In this document: positions 32,115 to 43,365 of the stretch, in pieces | How positions within the stretch are numbered: the stretch's first letter is position 1 | Layout of the letters: every line of letters begins with the position of its first letter | Source: Linanthus parryae | Lineage: Eukaryota > Streptophyta > Magnoliopsida > Ericales > Polemoniaceae | Length of the DNA: 64,000 bases | NCBI GenBank assembly: GCA_023055425.1 | Contig: JALGPY010000007.1 | Span: 15,572,001-15,636,000 of the forward strand | Direction: 5' to 3' | Translations under genes and position numbers: made by a program | The notes under the pieces: model-generated | Seen by the model: only the letters and a program-made list of their open reading frames with translations | The model's database searches: none | What the model was told of the DNA's origin: nothing

Positions 32115-34098
32115 ATTGCTCGTCCCGAGCAATCCCCTTGCATACCAACCTGCTTGCATACCTCTCAGATTTTGTAAAACCGACCCTGTCGTGCATACAC
32201 TACCTTTGCATACTCCCTGCAATTGCATACTCTTTCGACCTGAACCGTATATCCAGACGACTCGATAGAAAGACTGACTCAGATAGAATATATACAGACT
32301 CAATATACACGACTCAAAAATACTAAACAATTATATTTGGTGAGATTGGGCAATCTCAAAAACATAACCGAGTGTCCTCAAAACCTCACCCTTTTTCCAG
32401 AAAATACTTCCCTGCAATCGATCGGTAAGTCTGAACATATTTCTTTGGTGGATTTAAGCACTGGACCCGAGTACTGTTACTTTTGCCATCAACCTGAGCG
32501 AATCCCTAATTAACCGACCATCCGAGCTATTTCCGAATCAAGGTTCTAAATCTAACAGGTAGGATATATGTATGTGTACTGCCTGAAACACCTAAGTCTC
32601 TGCCATATCAATCTTCCTGTCCCCCGGTGTGTCTTCGCCGTTCTCGCGGCCACAAATGTGAAGCGGTGTAACTGTCTCGAAAATTGTGCTACTCACTCAG
32701 CTTTTTGACTCAATAACATAAACAACATAAATAACTGAAAAACTGCAAAACTAGATCATTTTCTTTTTTTTTTTTCTGATTCTTTTTTTTCACTTTTTCT
32801 TTTTTTCTTTTTTTTTCTGATTTTTTTTTTTATTTTTTTTCTTTTTTTTATAATAATAATAATAATAATAATAAGACTCTATATATAAATACATGAATAA
32901 CAATAAATAAACTGACTAAAGCTGAGTGAGTAAAAATAAACTGTCGTCGTGGGGTATGAAAGATGTCCTCATATGAAGTACCCCCACACTAATCCTGAAG
33001 CGCTGATCCTGTAGTCGAAATAACACTGTGCAGTCCCACCGAACCTCCTCATCACCAAAGATGTAGAAAAACGGCACAACCACCAATTAACCTCACAACC
33101 CCCCGGACCCCATTGTGTGCGGAAAGATGTCTCGCACGCGACTAACTCCTCCTGTGGTCACTATGTAATGCAGTGATCCACCTCCGCAATTTAATGCACT
33201 GTCGCCTCTCACTCACCCTGTCCTTCCCTCGAAAAATGTGTCAAAGTCAAAACTGTCCAAAACTGATATACCATGAAGTGTTCCCATCTAAAACCCTCCC
33301 CAACTCACTCCCTCCGTCATAACTCGTAGAATAGCCAACTAACGACTGATGATGTCTCAAAGAAGGCTTCCTAGGCTAAAGTGGCTGAGAATAAAAGGGG
33401 TAAATGGCTTCAAACGGGTTTACTAGTTGGACCTAGGGGTAAGAAACAGGACGTGAGGTCCCTTGATAGCCAATCACTCCACCGAAAGATGCGATGACCG
33501 TGACGGCGCCCGTGGGCGGGTTGTCGACTACCTAGATGACGGCGGCGTGGCAACTAGTCGGATCCTTTACTCAGGTGATAACTACTTGCGGTTTCCAAGG
33601 GTCACTGGCTCTCACCTATCTACTATACCTCGGTGAAAGCTTTCTTTTCTGTCAAAGGGTTTAACCTCGATTTCTTCCCAGTTTCTGTTATCTTGATTGC
33701 CCTCTCTCAATTTTCTGATTTTGTAACTTTTTTGGATTTTTCTGAAAATTTTCGATTTTTTTTTTAATATACACAATGCAAGGTCAGAATGGTGTGGTGG
33801 GTTGACTCAAATAAAGAAAATATGCTGACTCAAAAAATAAAATAAAATAAAAACTGCAAATAAATATGAAAAAACGTGCAGACCGGGTAATGCAGACACG
33901 ACTTCCACCCCCACACTAAGAGGTGGCATGCCCTCATGGCACTGACTCGTCTGGACTATACGGCGGGTCTGACCCGGTCTCGGATGAACCGGACATGCTG
34001 CTGGGTGAGCTGCTGGTCTGCCTGAATCTGGCACTACTCGACTGTCGTGGGTGCGAGCTCGACGACTGGCGGGACCGTGAGCTCGATGACTGTCGGGA
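32115..34098 (-). other. Athila-type element, 2-kb untranslated region before 3' LTR
   Basis: No protein-coding signal. Holds T-rich tracts (32762-32847), a TAA microsatellite (32850-32873), a purine-tract copy at 32979-32993 (minus ATTAGTGTGGGGGTA) and another at 33905-33920. Several short open frames on the plus strand here are antisense shadows. Confidence 0.65.
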
Positions 34099-35571
34099 CT
34101 ACGTCCGGGATCCTGACCGACTGCTAGGTGGGTGTGGAACCGGCTCTGTGGCATGCTCACTCGAGCTCGCCTCGTCCGACCAGCTGGTAGTGTAGTCACT
34201 GGAATAGGAGGGAGGGAAAATGATAGGCAATGGCACCTCTCGGCCCTCATGGCGGGCTGCCTCTCGCTGCTCCTCTCGGAGTGCAGTAATCGCATCGCCA
34301 TGGTCTTTGGCTATCTTCTTCGTGGTCTTCTTGAGGTGCTTTAGGTATCGGAAAACTTTCCCTAACTTGTTAAGCACCTTCTCACCTAAAGACTCTTGGC
34401 CAGCACGGCACCCCTCAAGTCCCTCTTCAACTCGGGCCAATCGTCGGTTCATGACCGACAGTGGCGGTGGACCGGTCGTACCTCTCGTACCTCTCGTACT
34501 AGGTCTAGCTCTCTGACTCGGCCCGACTCTCTGGCTCGGCTCCCCGTGGTCATGGGTGGACTGAGAACGCCTAAGTGTAGACGCTCCCGTCCCCCGAGCA
34601 GGTCTGTCCTGGGTCGATCGCCTCCTAGGGGCAGGGGAAGGGGCAGGCTCATCCTCCTCCATAGGGTCTGCATCAAGGTCGATGAATGGGTCATTCGGTC
34701 CCGGACCTCCCCCTCTAATCTTCCTATAGGCTTTAAGAAGAGGAGGTGTCCAGTCACCCTCGAGCTCGGAGAGAGGAATCTGATAAATACGAGCCAGTTG
34801 GATAATCAGGTTGCTATACCCGAGTCCCTTCCGGCTCGCTGCGGCATTCCTCTCCTGAATATAAGCCCAAATGAGCTGAGCAATATCAATCCGTCTCCTC
34901 ATCATCAGACAGTACACTATCAGGGTCGACTCATTCTCTAGGTAGGTAAAGTGTTGGATCCCCACAATGCGGTTCACCACCCAGTCAGCCCACCACTTGG
35001 CAGGTTTGCACAAAAATCCCGAGTGCAGTTTCAGCCCCACGTTTCCTTCCTCCTCAAAGTGGGCCCCCGCGTTTCCACCTGTCAGAACCCTCAAAATTTC
35101 CCAAGCTGACGGAGGGTTACTCATAGCTAGCTGGTATGCACACGGCTCTTGGGATGGTGGAATCCCGTAAGCCTGCCTAATAGAGTCGGGGGTCAGCAAG
35201 ATATAGTCGCGACGGCAATAGATCCACCGCACATCAGTGTTTTCGGCATCGCCAGCATACATAAGGTTGCAAAAGAACTCCCTAGTCAGCCTGGAACTCG
35301 ACGTACCCTCAAACCCAGCTAGTGAAGTGCCAAAAATGTCTGCTCGACTGGCAAAATTCACCATCTGGATCGGCATCCTATCATCATCTACCTCGAAACG
35401 GTGGTCCTTAGCCAACCTATAGTTCGGCTTTTTAACGGTCAGATAATAGTTATGGGCATGGTGGGTCACGAACCGGTAACTGTCAAAGTTATGCGGTGTG
35501 ATGTCGCTGACAGGGATATCAATCGGCTCATGCCGACGGTTCGGGTCAATGACAGGTTTGACTAAAGCCAT
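34099..35571 (-). CDS. Third ORF of Athila-type element (env-like position), 490 residues, intact
   Basis: An uninterrupted 490-residue frame downstream of pol on the same strand. Residues about 75-270 (TREFFCNLMYAGDAE, VRWIYCRRDYILLTPDSI, LHSGFLCKPAKWWADWVVNR) resemble the domain of plant transposon proteins found in Athila-related elements. The rest is disordered and basic, with proline- and arginine-rich stretches around 300-370. A possible coiled coil lies near 380-450 (RLARVEEGLEGCRAG onward), followed by a serine-rich tail. I see no signal peptide or transmembrane segment, so an envelope function is not supported. An RNA- or DNA-binding or structural role is only a guess. It is preceded at 36011-36024 by a purine-tract copy and the palindrome array. 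Confidence 0.8.
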   Translation of the reverse strand: MALVKPVIDPNRRHEPIDIPVSDITPHNFDSYRFVTHHAHNYYLTVKKPNYRLAKDHRFEVDDDRMPIQMVNFASRADIFGTSLAGFEGTSSSRLTREFFCNLMYAGDAENTDVRWIYCRRDYILLTPDSIRQAYGIPPSQEPCAYQLAMSNPPSAWEILRVLTGGNAGAHFEEEGNVGLKLHSGFLCKPAKWWADWVVNRIVGIQHFTYLENESTLIVYCLMMRRRIDIAQLIWAYIQERNAAASRKGLGYSNLIIQLARIYQIPLSELEGDWTPPLLKAYRKIRGGGPGPNDPFIDLDADPMEEDEPAPSPAPRRRSTQDRPARGTGASTLRRSQSTHDHGEPSQRVGPSQRARPSTRGTRGTTGPPPLSVMNRRLARVEEGLEGCRAGQESLGEKVLNKLGKVFRYLKHLKKTTKKIAKDHGDAITALREEQREAARHEGREVPLPIIFPPSYSSDYTTSWSDEASSSEHATEPVPHPPSSRSGSRT

Positions 35572-37181
35572 GATAAATATGCAAAAACGAGCAGAAACAG
35601 AATTCTAGAGTACGTGCGCGTGAAATAGTGCGTCTCAGCAAATAATCCCCCTAAAATCTACCAGAGGTCCACACGGCACGGAAACCGAGAAAAATTTCAG
35701 AAACAATGACCCGGCTACGGGTCGTGCTTAAAACTGAAAAATTAAAGAGAGAGTTAGAAAGTTGGACCTTCCCACAACGGGGGTGAAGTGCAGAATCCGA
35801 CAAGGTTGTTGCCGGAAAGCCGCCGGTAAACCGCCGGTAAAGCCGCCGGAAAAGCCGCCGGAAAAGTCAACTTTGCCGGAATGAAATTCCGGGCACACCC
35901 ACACGTAGCCTTCTTCCTCCTCTTCAACGTTCCCTTCTGCGAAATTTTCCGGTTTGGCTTCAAACTCAACAAATCTGGGATTTTCCTCAAGAACACCCTT
36001 CACTTTCCTTCCACCCCCACACTAGCTCGGTTGGAATTTCTGAAAACCGAGAGTAGTTCCGTGCTCCTTGCGACGAGGGGATTCCAAAAATGCCTTCGAT
36101 TTGATTCCGAGCACTTTTGAAAAATTGGTGTGTTGGTGCTAGAGAGGAATGGAGGTAGAGAGAGAAAGCTTGAAAGCCAACAATGGCTTCAAATGGCCGG
36201 ACCCCCCCTTATAAACCCTAAGTGTTGAAATGACGAAAATGCCCCTGGCTTAAAATGGTCAAAAACTGCTTATTTTGTGCGTATAATACGTATATGTTGC
36301 GTATTTTACACAAACAGGGGTACCGGGTGATCAAAAAAAGTAAAAAAAATTGCAATTTCCTTCTCTGTCTGCGTATAATACGCAGGAAGCTGCGTATTTT
36401 ACGCAGACAGAGAGGGAAATTGAATTTTTGATTTTTTTTTTTCAAAAATTGATTTTTCAGTGCTGGCTGCGTATAATACGCAGTATCCTGCGTAAAATAC
36501 GCAGACAGCACTGGAAAATATTTTTCATTTTTTTTTTTTTTTAGAAAAACTCATTTTTCAGAACTGTCTGCGTATAATACGCAGAAACCTGCGTAAAATA
36601 CGCAGAAAGTGCTGAAAATATTTTTTCAATTTTTTCAAAAAAATCAATTTTTTGTGCTGTCTGCGTATAATATGCAGGAAGCTGCGTATTTTACGCAGAC
36701 AGGGTCAAAATAAATTTTTCATCATTATTTTTTCTTTAAGAAAAATACAGTTTATGCTGCTGGCTGCGTATAATATGCAGAAAGCTGCGTAAAATACGCA
36801 GACAACAGCTAAATTAATTTTTCAAAAATTTTCAAAAATCAAGTTTTTCCCTGCTGGCTGCGTATAATACGCAGAAAGCTGCGTAAAATACGCAGACAGC
36901 AGAGAAAAATATTTTTCATTTTTTTTTTCACCTCGATTATTTTGGCACTGTGGGTTGAAGGGGGTTACTTTTCTCTCTTTCTCCTTTCTGTTTCTTTTCG
37001 TCTGTTTCTTCTGTATCTGCACATGCTTAATTTTTCATTAAATACCCACTCATCTCACCTCTCTCAAAAATTCAAAACTTAAAATAAAAAATAATTATTT
37101 AAACTTACTACGTTGGGTTGGCTCCCAACCAGCGCTTTGTAATTTACGGTCGACGGCCCGACCCAGTTACCTCAGGTTCGA
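35572..37181 (-). other. Spacer between pol and third ORF of Athila-type element
   Basis: No coding domain. It contains a stretch of imperfect CCGGTAAAGCCGCC-type repeats (35800-35875), a purine-tract copy (36011-36024) and the palindrome array listed separately. The palindromes translate to repeated short peptides in several frames, which creates spurious open frames. Confidence 0.7.
36277..36901. repeat. Array of seven paired palindromes (CTGCGTATAATACGCAG family)
   Basis: Seven units recur every 90-105 bp, near 36277, 36367, 36464, 36565, 36658, 36762 and 36855. Each has two adjacent 17-bp palindromes. The first is CTGCGTATAATACGCAG; the second is usually CTGCGTAAAATACGCAG or its complement. 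A 3-4 base gap separates them, and CTGTC/GACAG arms flank the pair, so the whole 43-bp unit is itself an inverted repeat. The first unit is degenerate. Units are separated by A/T-rich spacers. The same palindromes occur in both LTRs. Confidence 0.92.
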
Positions 37182-39931
37182 TCACGGGTCGTCGAAGTAG
37201 ATTGAATCTACCTTGGCGACCTCGGCGTTCTCGAGATATGGCTTGATTCGGTTTCCGTTCACCCTGAAGCTTGAGTTGTCTTTTGGATTCTCTAACTCAA
37301 ATGCGCCCCATGCGAATATCTTCCTGATGATGAACGGTCCCGACCAACGAGATCTCAACTTTCCCGGAAAGAACCTCATTCTTGTGTTGTAGAGAAGTAC
37401 CTTGTCTCCTTCGTTGAACTGCTTTGGCGTAATACGCTGATCATGCCACTTCTTCGTCTTCTCTTTGTAAATTTTGGCGCTCTCAAATGCCGTCCTGCGG
37501 AACTCCTCTAATTCCAGCAGCGCCATCTTTCTCTTATCTCCGGCCAGACTCTCATCCATGTTGAGCAGTTTGATAGCCCAATAGGCCTTATGTTCCAGCT
37601 CAACCGGAAGGTGACACGCTTTCCCAAACACGAGCTGGTATGGTGACATTCCCAGCGGTGTTTTGAAAGCTGTCCTGTATGCCCATAACGCATCATCCAG
37701 TCTCATCGACCAATCCTTCCGGCCCAGATTTACGGTTTTCTCGAGAATGCCCTTGATCTCTCGGTTTGACACCTCTGCCTGCCCGTTAGTCTGGGGGTGA
37801 TAAGGCAGTGATACCTTATGGATCGATACCCCGTACTGCTTAAGTACCCTGGCAAACACTTTGTTAATAAAGTGTGACCCTTCATCGCTGATCATTGCTC
37901 TGGGGGTCCCGAATCGTGTGAATATGTTGCGTTTCAGAAAACGTTCAACTGTCGCTGCATCGTTTTTCTGACACGCTATCGCCTCGATCCACTTCGTAAC
38001 ATAGTCCACTGCCAACAGTATGTACAGATTTCCCATAGAAGACGGGAACGGCCCCATGAAGTCAATCCCCCATACATCGAAGGGTTCAACCTCCTGCCAA
38101 ATAGTCAAAGGCATCTCGTCCCTATGTGACGTACTCCCTGTCCTCTGGCATCTATCGCATCCCTGTACATAATCATGACAGTCCTTGAAAAGTGTTGGCC
38201 AAAAGAAACCTGACTGCAGTACCTTGTGTGCCGTGCGGGTCCCTCCGAAGTGACCCCCACACTGAGCCGAGTGACAGTGCCTGATCACGTTCCAGGCCTC
38301 GTGGGTCGGAACACACCTCCTCAGAATGTTGTCGGCTCCCTGCTTGAACAGATACGGGTCGTCCCAGAAATACTGCCGGCTTTCAGAAATAAACTGTTTC
38401 CGCTGTGACGGGGTTATGTCCTCGGGAAGCATGCCACTCACCAGATAGTTGGCTATAGCATAGTACCACGGTCTCCCTAGTTTGACCGCCATGATATGCT
38501 CGTCCGGAAAGTTTTCCTGGATTGGTACCGGGTCCACCTCAGCATTCTCAAGCCTGGACAGGTGGTCCGCTACGACGTTCTCAACTCCCTTCTTATCCCG
38601 GATTTCCACATCAAATTCCTGCATCAGCAATACCCACCTCAGCAGTCTTGGCTTTGCGTCCTTCTTTTCCAGCAGATATTTCAGGGCACTATGGTCGGTA
38701 AAAACGATGACTTTTGACCCGACCAAGTACGGCCTGAATTTATCCAGGGCATATACCACAGCAAGCAGCTCCTTCTCAGTAGTTCCATAGTTGATCTGGG
38801 CATCGTTGAGTACCCGACTTGCATAATATATCACATGGCACACCTTGTCCTTCCGCTGCCCCAAAACTGCACCGACTGCATAGTCGCTTGCGTCACACAT
38901 TAGCTCAAACGGAAGTGACCAGTCCGGTGTAGTGATAACCGGGGCAGTGGTCAGCTTCTCCTTCAAGTGGTCAAAGGCCTGCTGACAAGCTGCATCAAAG
39001 TCAAAGGGCACGTCTTTTCCAAGTAAAGCGCAGAGTGGCTTCGTGATATTGGAAAAGTCTTTGATGAACCTCCGGTAAAATCCTGCATGTCCCAGAAAAC
39101 TTTTGATCGCCTTTACGGTTGTCGGATAAGGGAGCTGTTTTATCACCTCAATCTTGGCCCTGTCCACCTCGAGTCCCTTGCTGGAAATTTTGTGACCCAG
39201 CACGATCCCCTCGGTGACCATAAAATGACACTTCTCCCAGTTCAGCACCAAATTCGCCTTCTTGCATCGGATCAGGACCTGTCCCAGGTGGTGCAGGCAG
39301 TCGTCAAAACTGTCCCCGAACAGTGAAAAATCGTCCATAAAGACCTCCAGATTTTTCTCGATCATGTCGGAGAATATTGCCATCATGCATCTCTGGAACG
39401 TGGCTGGAGCGTTACACAACCCGAAAGGCATGCGCCGGAACGCAAACGTACCGTATGGGCAGGTAAACGTTGTCTTCTCCTGATCTTCCGGGGCTATGCA
39501 AATCTGGTTGTACCCGGAGAACCAGTCCAGAAAACAGTAATAGGCGTGATGGGCTAGCCTGTCCAACATCTGGTCCATGAATGGTAGCGGGAAGTGGTCT
39601 TTCAATTTTGCATCGTTTAGCCTCCGATAGTCCATACAGATCCGCCAGCCTGTAACCGTGCGCTGCGCATTCTGTTCCTGGTCCTCATTCTGCACCACCG
39701 TAATACCCCCCTTTTTGGGCACGCACTGGACCGGACTGATCCAAGTGCTGTCTCATATGGGGTATATGATTCCTGCTTCCAGCCACTTCATGACCTCCTT
39801 GCGCACAACATCCTTCATGTTCGGGTTCAGTCTCCGCTGGGGCTGAATCACCGGTTTCTTGCCTTCTTCGATCCTGATCTTGTGCATGCAATACGAGGGG
39901 CTGATCCCCTTAATATCTGCAATCGTCCAGG
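37182..39931 (-). pseudogene. Athila-type pol: RT, RNase H, integrase (continuation of gag-pol)
   Basis: From 39931 the frame runs through RT fingers (WTIADIKGISPSYC start, KWLEAGIIYP) to one TGA stop at 39753-39755. It is then open to 37182. RT has [29 protein letters not shown] and the active site [10 protein letters not shown]. RNase H has [27 protein letters not shown] and [12 protein letters not shown]. Integrase has the zinc domain ([12 protein letters not shown] and CDRCQRTG), and the DDE core residues in [18 protein letters not shown] and [12 protein letters not shown]. The catalytic residues all look normal. A gypsy integrase C-terminal domain follows ([20 protein letters not shown]). 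Only the TGA and the nested LTR break it. Confidence 0.95.
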
Positions 39932-40558
39932 TGTGCACAAGAGATTCCGGCGGGGAGACCTCCGTGTACACCGTATGTAGAGGATCAGAGATCGCACAGG
40001 AAGAGTGGGGTTGTGTGTAGGGAGAGAGTAAGTCAGTAGTAATGTCTGAGAGAGAGACAGAGGTTTGGCAGAGCTTCCGCGTATGGCAAGTGTGTTCTTC
40101 TTTGTATGGAAAGGTTAACGTCCTATATATAGCAGAGAACGTGACCGTTGTAGTGTGGTTAATGCGCCCATTGATGGCGGCTTAATTAGCTTAACCATAA
40201 CGGCACGTTCGTCCGAGTATATAGGGACCGTTACAGCACGTTGTGCGCGAATACCGGAACCGTTACGAGGTTGACCGGGTTTGACCGGATTGACCGGGTT
40301 TATGGAGCTCGTGCCATAAATCTCTCAAAGCAGTTACTAAAGGTCGCGTGCGGGCTTGGCTCGCACGCGACAGGGCTTACTCTAGCCTCCAAACCACTAA
40401 GTCCCTACAAGTCCCGTGCGGTGGTATGCGAGGGCTCTGTCTCGCAGCCCCCACATGGATCAGCTCGGCTGGTGATCCCGTGTGTGTGGAGCACAATATG
40501 GTGTGCTGGATGGTTGCCACGTGGCCAAGATCTGTCAGCTCAGAAAGCACTATCTACA
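39932..40558 (-). mobile_element. Solo LTR of the Tat family, 627 bp, inside Athila-type pol
   Basis: Starts TGTGCACAAG and ends TATCTACA. Flanked by a perfect CCAGG duplication (39927-39931 and 40559-40563). It aligns along its length with the Tat LTR at 5019-5627, including the TATA sequence (near 40121-40129), a conserved hairpin (40343-40371) and the GTCCCTACAAGTCCCGTG block. Removing the LTR and one CCAGG restores a gag-pol frame of 1804 codons with no length remainder, which confirms both boundaries. The internal region was lost by LTR-LTR recombination, the usual origin of solo LTRs. Confidence 0.96.
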
Positions 40559-43225
40559 CCAGGCGATTGCTTCTTTGTGCTCTCGCAATACTTCCAGCAG
40601 TTTCTCTTCCTGTTCCTGAGATAGAAGAGAAGAAACAATTACGGGCAGAGTATTATTATTACCAATGTACGCATACCTGAGATGGTTCGGGAGCGGTTTA
40701 AGCTCGAGTGCAGGCGGCTCCTTGAGTGACGGAACCAGGATCATCTTCTGCCCGCCATCTTCGTCCCGGTGCAAAGTGGTCCAGTCTTCGGCTCTCATGG
40801 CCTGCTCGCACCGAGTCATCTCCTTTTCTTCTCCATACATGCTATCAATTTCTTCCCATAAATGATCCATCTCCTCGTTTTCCCAGCCTTCATCCACCAC
40901 GTCTATGGCGAAGATATCTTCGTGATCATAATAATTTGGCAGTTGCAGATTTTTGAAAACATTAAATTTAACCTTGTCCTCGTTAATCTGCATGGTCAGT
41001 TCCCCGCTCTTGCAATTTATCATGGCTTCTCCAGTGGCCAAAAACGACCTGCCCAGTATGAGCGGTACCTCCCCTGCCTCCATGTCCAGGATCACGAAAT
41101 CTGCTGGAAAAATGAGCTCACCGACCTTTACCAAAATATCCTCGATAACTCCATAAGCCTGTTTTACGGACCTGTCTGCCATCTGCAGCATGATTCTGGT
41201 GGGCCGGGGCTCCCCGACTTTCAAACTCTTGAAAATCGTCAATGGCATCAGGTTGATGCTGGCCCCTAGGTCACACAGAGCCTTTCCTGTGTAAACGTTA
41301 CCTAGGGTGACCGGTATAACGAAACTGCCAGGATCTTTTCTCTTCCTCGGTAGCCCATTCTTCACACAGTTGCTCACTTCTGCCGTCAGGTTTATAGTCT
41401 CGAAATCGCTCATTCGCCTCCTCCCATACAAGATGTCCTTGAGAAATTTGGCGTAAGTGGGCATCTTAGCCAAAGCCTCGGCAAAAGGTATGTTAATCTG
41501 CAGCTGCTTGAACATCTCGAGAAACCTGGCGTAGTCCTTGCTATCGTCCCTCTTTCGTGTCTTCAAGGGGTATGGTACCTCCTTGGAGACAGGTACCGTT
41601 TCTGCATCTGTCTCATTCTGCACTGCATCCTGCTCAACCGAGCCCTTCGGCTGGGGGCGGTCGACTGAGCTGTTATCCTGTCCAGACAGTTTGCGTTCTA
41701 CTTCTTTCGACTTTTCTGCGCGTGCGTGGCTAGGGTACGGTGGATCCTGTAGTGCTACTCCACTCCGAGTGGTGATAGCATTGATCTGAGCACGTGGATT
41801 ATTTACTGTATTCGAGGGCAAGTTTCCTGGCTGTCTCTCCGTTAGCTGTTGTGCTAACTGCCCCACTTGTACCTCCAAAGCACGCAGTGACGTTTTGGTC
41901 GTCTGCATGTCGACTGTTAGGGCGTCCATGTGCTTGAACCGGGACTCCATGGTCTGGAACATGGACTTGATCTCTTTCATCTGGGCGTCGTACTGCTGCG
42001 CAGATGGGACTGACTGAGCCTGCTGGGCCGGGGCAGCCTGCTGGGCTGGTGGCCTGTGCTGGAATCCCGGTGCATAAACTGTTGCGTTCGGGTTTCCGTA
42101 CCGAAACCCGGGATGGTCTCTCGTACCCGGTCGGTACCGGCTCGGGTCCCACTGCTGCTGTACGTAATTGGTGTCTTCGGTCCTTAGCTCCTCAATGGCT
42201 GTGTCCAGATCAGGTTCTTCGACTGTTGCAACAGTCTTCTTATCCGAGTAGACTTTCTTGACCAAGTCGTGAACGATCTTGGCTAGGTTGTCTATCCGGT
42301 CATCCTCTGCGGGTTCGGCTCTAGCCGCCATCCTGCGATCGTCAAACAGTCGGGTGTCCTGCTTGGCCAACTGCTTCATCAGGTCATACGCACCTTCTTT
42401 GTCCACGTGATACAGGAAGTTTCCCCCGGCCTCTCTGTCAATCCTGTCGGCGTTCTTCCTGTCTAGGGCATGGTAGAAAACCTGCAGAATTTTCGCGTCT
42501 CCAAAGCCGTGGTTAGGGCACCGTTTGACCAATCTCATGAGCCTGTCCCATGCGTCCACCACCGTCTCCCCCATATTCTGCCTGAATGACAGGATCTCGC
42601 TCTGTAACTGTATGACTCGGGAGGCGGGATAGAACTTTGCCAGAAAATCTGCGACACACTCCTCCCATGTGGTGATGGATCGGGGTGATCGGGATTCGAG
42701 CCAGTCTTTGGCTACTCCGTAAAGACAGTATGGAAATAAGATCAGCATGAGTGCATCTGCTTCTACCCCCTTGTATCTGACCTTGTTGCAGTAATCTTCG
42801 AATTTCCCGATGAAATCGTTCGGGTCTTCGTCGGCCCTGCCATGAAACGGGCAGAGAGTTTGCACCGTCTGGATGGTGGATGGTTTGATGTCAAAGTGCT
42901 CGGCGGTGATCTCGGGCACCACAATAGCTCGCTCATGCCCCCCGGTGGGGACTTCGAAATTTTCCACCAACGCCTTCCCAGATCGGTTATATGTTCTCTG
43001 GTTGCTTCGGGCAGCAAGTCCTGCTGTGACAAGTTCCTTAATGTACCGAGCCATCTGGGCTGGGGTACGTGTCTCTCGTTCCTGGCCACCGGCTTCGGTG
43101 TTCTCGGGCGTATCTCTCTGGTTGGTTGCCATCCTGCTTTCTCGGTTTCTGCGGTTCTGTTCGGTATACAGTTTTTCCGGGTTGTCGAGTGGTGACACCA
43201 AATCGCGAGGCAATCTGGGCATCAA
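40559..43225 (-). pseudogene. Athila-type gag and protease (5' part of gag-pol)
   Basis: The ATG at 43225 lies about 115 bases after the primer site. Residues about 120-300 are the gag core (CPFHGRADEDPNDFIGKFED, AKDWLESRSPRSITTWEEC, FLAKFYPASRVIQLQSEI). A proline/glutamine-rich linker follows. The protease lies at about 630-760, with active site KALCDLGASINLMP; the DLGAS form is common in this lineage. GEVPLILGRSFLATG is the closing flap-side motif. The frame enters RT (LREHKEAIAW) and is cut at 40563 by the solo LTR, after which it continues at 39931. No other stops or frameshifts are seen in this part. Confidence 0.95.
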
Positions 43226-43341
43226 CTGAACAGTCCTGAAAAACGCAAATTCAAAAAGCAGTGAGATAAAAGAAAAATAACGAAACTGAAAAATAAAAAC
43301 TCCGAAAACTAATTCTGATAACTAAATTAACCCTAAAAAGT

Positions 43342-43359
43342 TCCCCGGCAACGGCGCCA
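43342..43359 (-). other. Primer binding site of Athila-type element (Asp tRNA)
   Basis: The minus strand reads TGGCGCCGTTGCCGGGGA, the complement of the 3' end of plant Asp tRNA, six bases after the 5' LTR. Confidence 0.92.
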
Positions 43360-43365
43360 AAAACT

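Noticed and set aside
33807..34301. Open frames opposite or shifted to the third ORF of the Athila-type element (33807-34301, 34396-34941 and others)
   Set aside because: They are shadows of the intact 490-residue frame and have no recognisable domain.
36277..36901. Regularly spaced palindromic repeats resembling a CRISPR array
   Set aside because: This is plant nuclear DNA within a retrotransposon. The spacers are similar A/T-rich tracts rather than unique sequences, and the repeats are shared with the LTRs.
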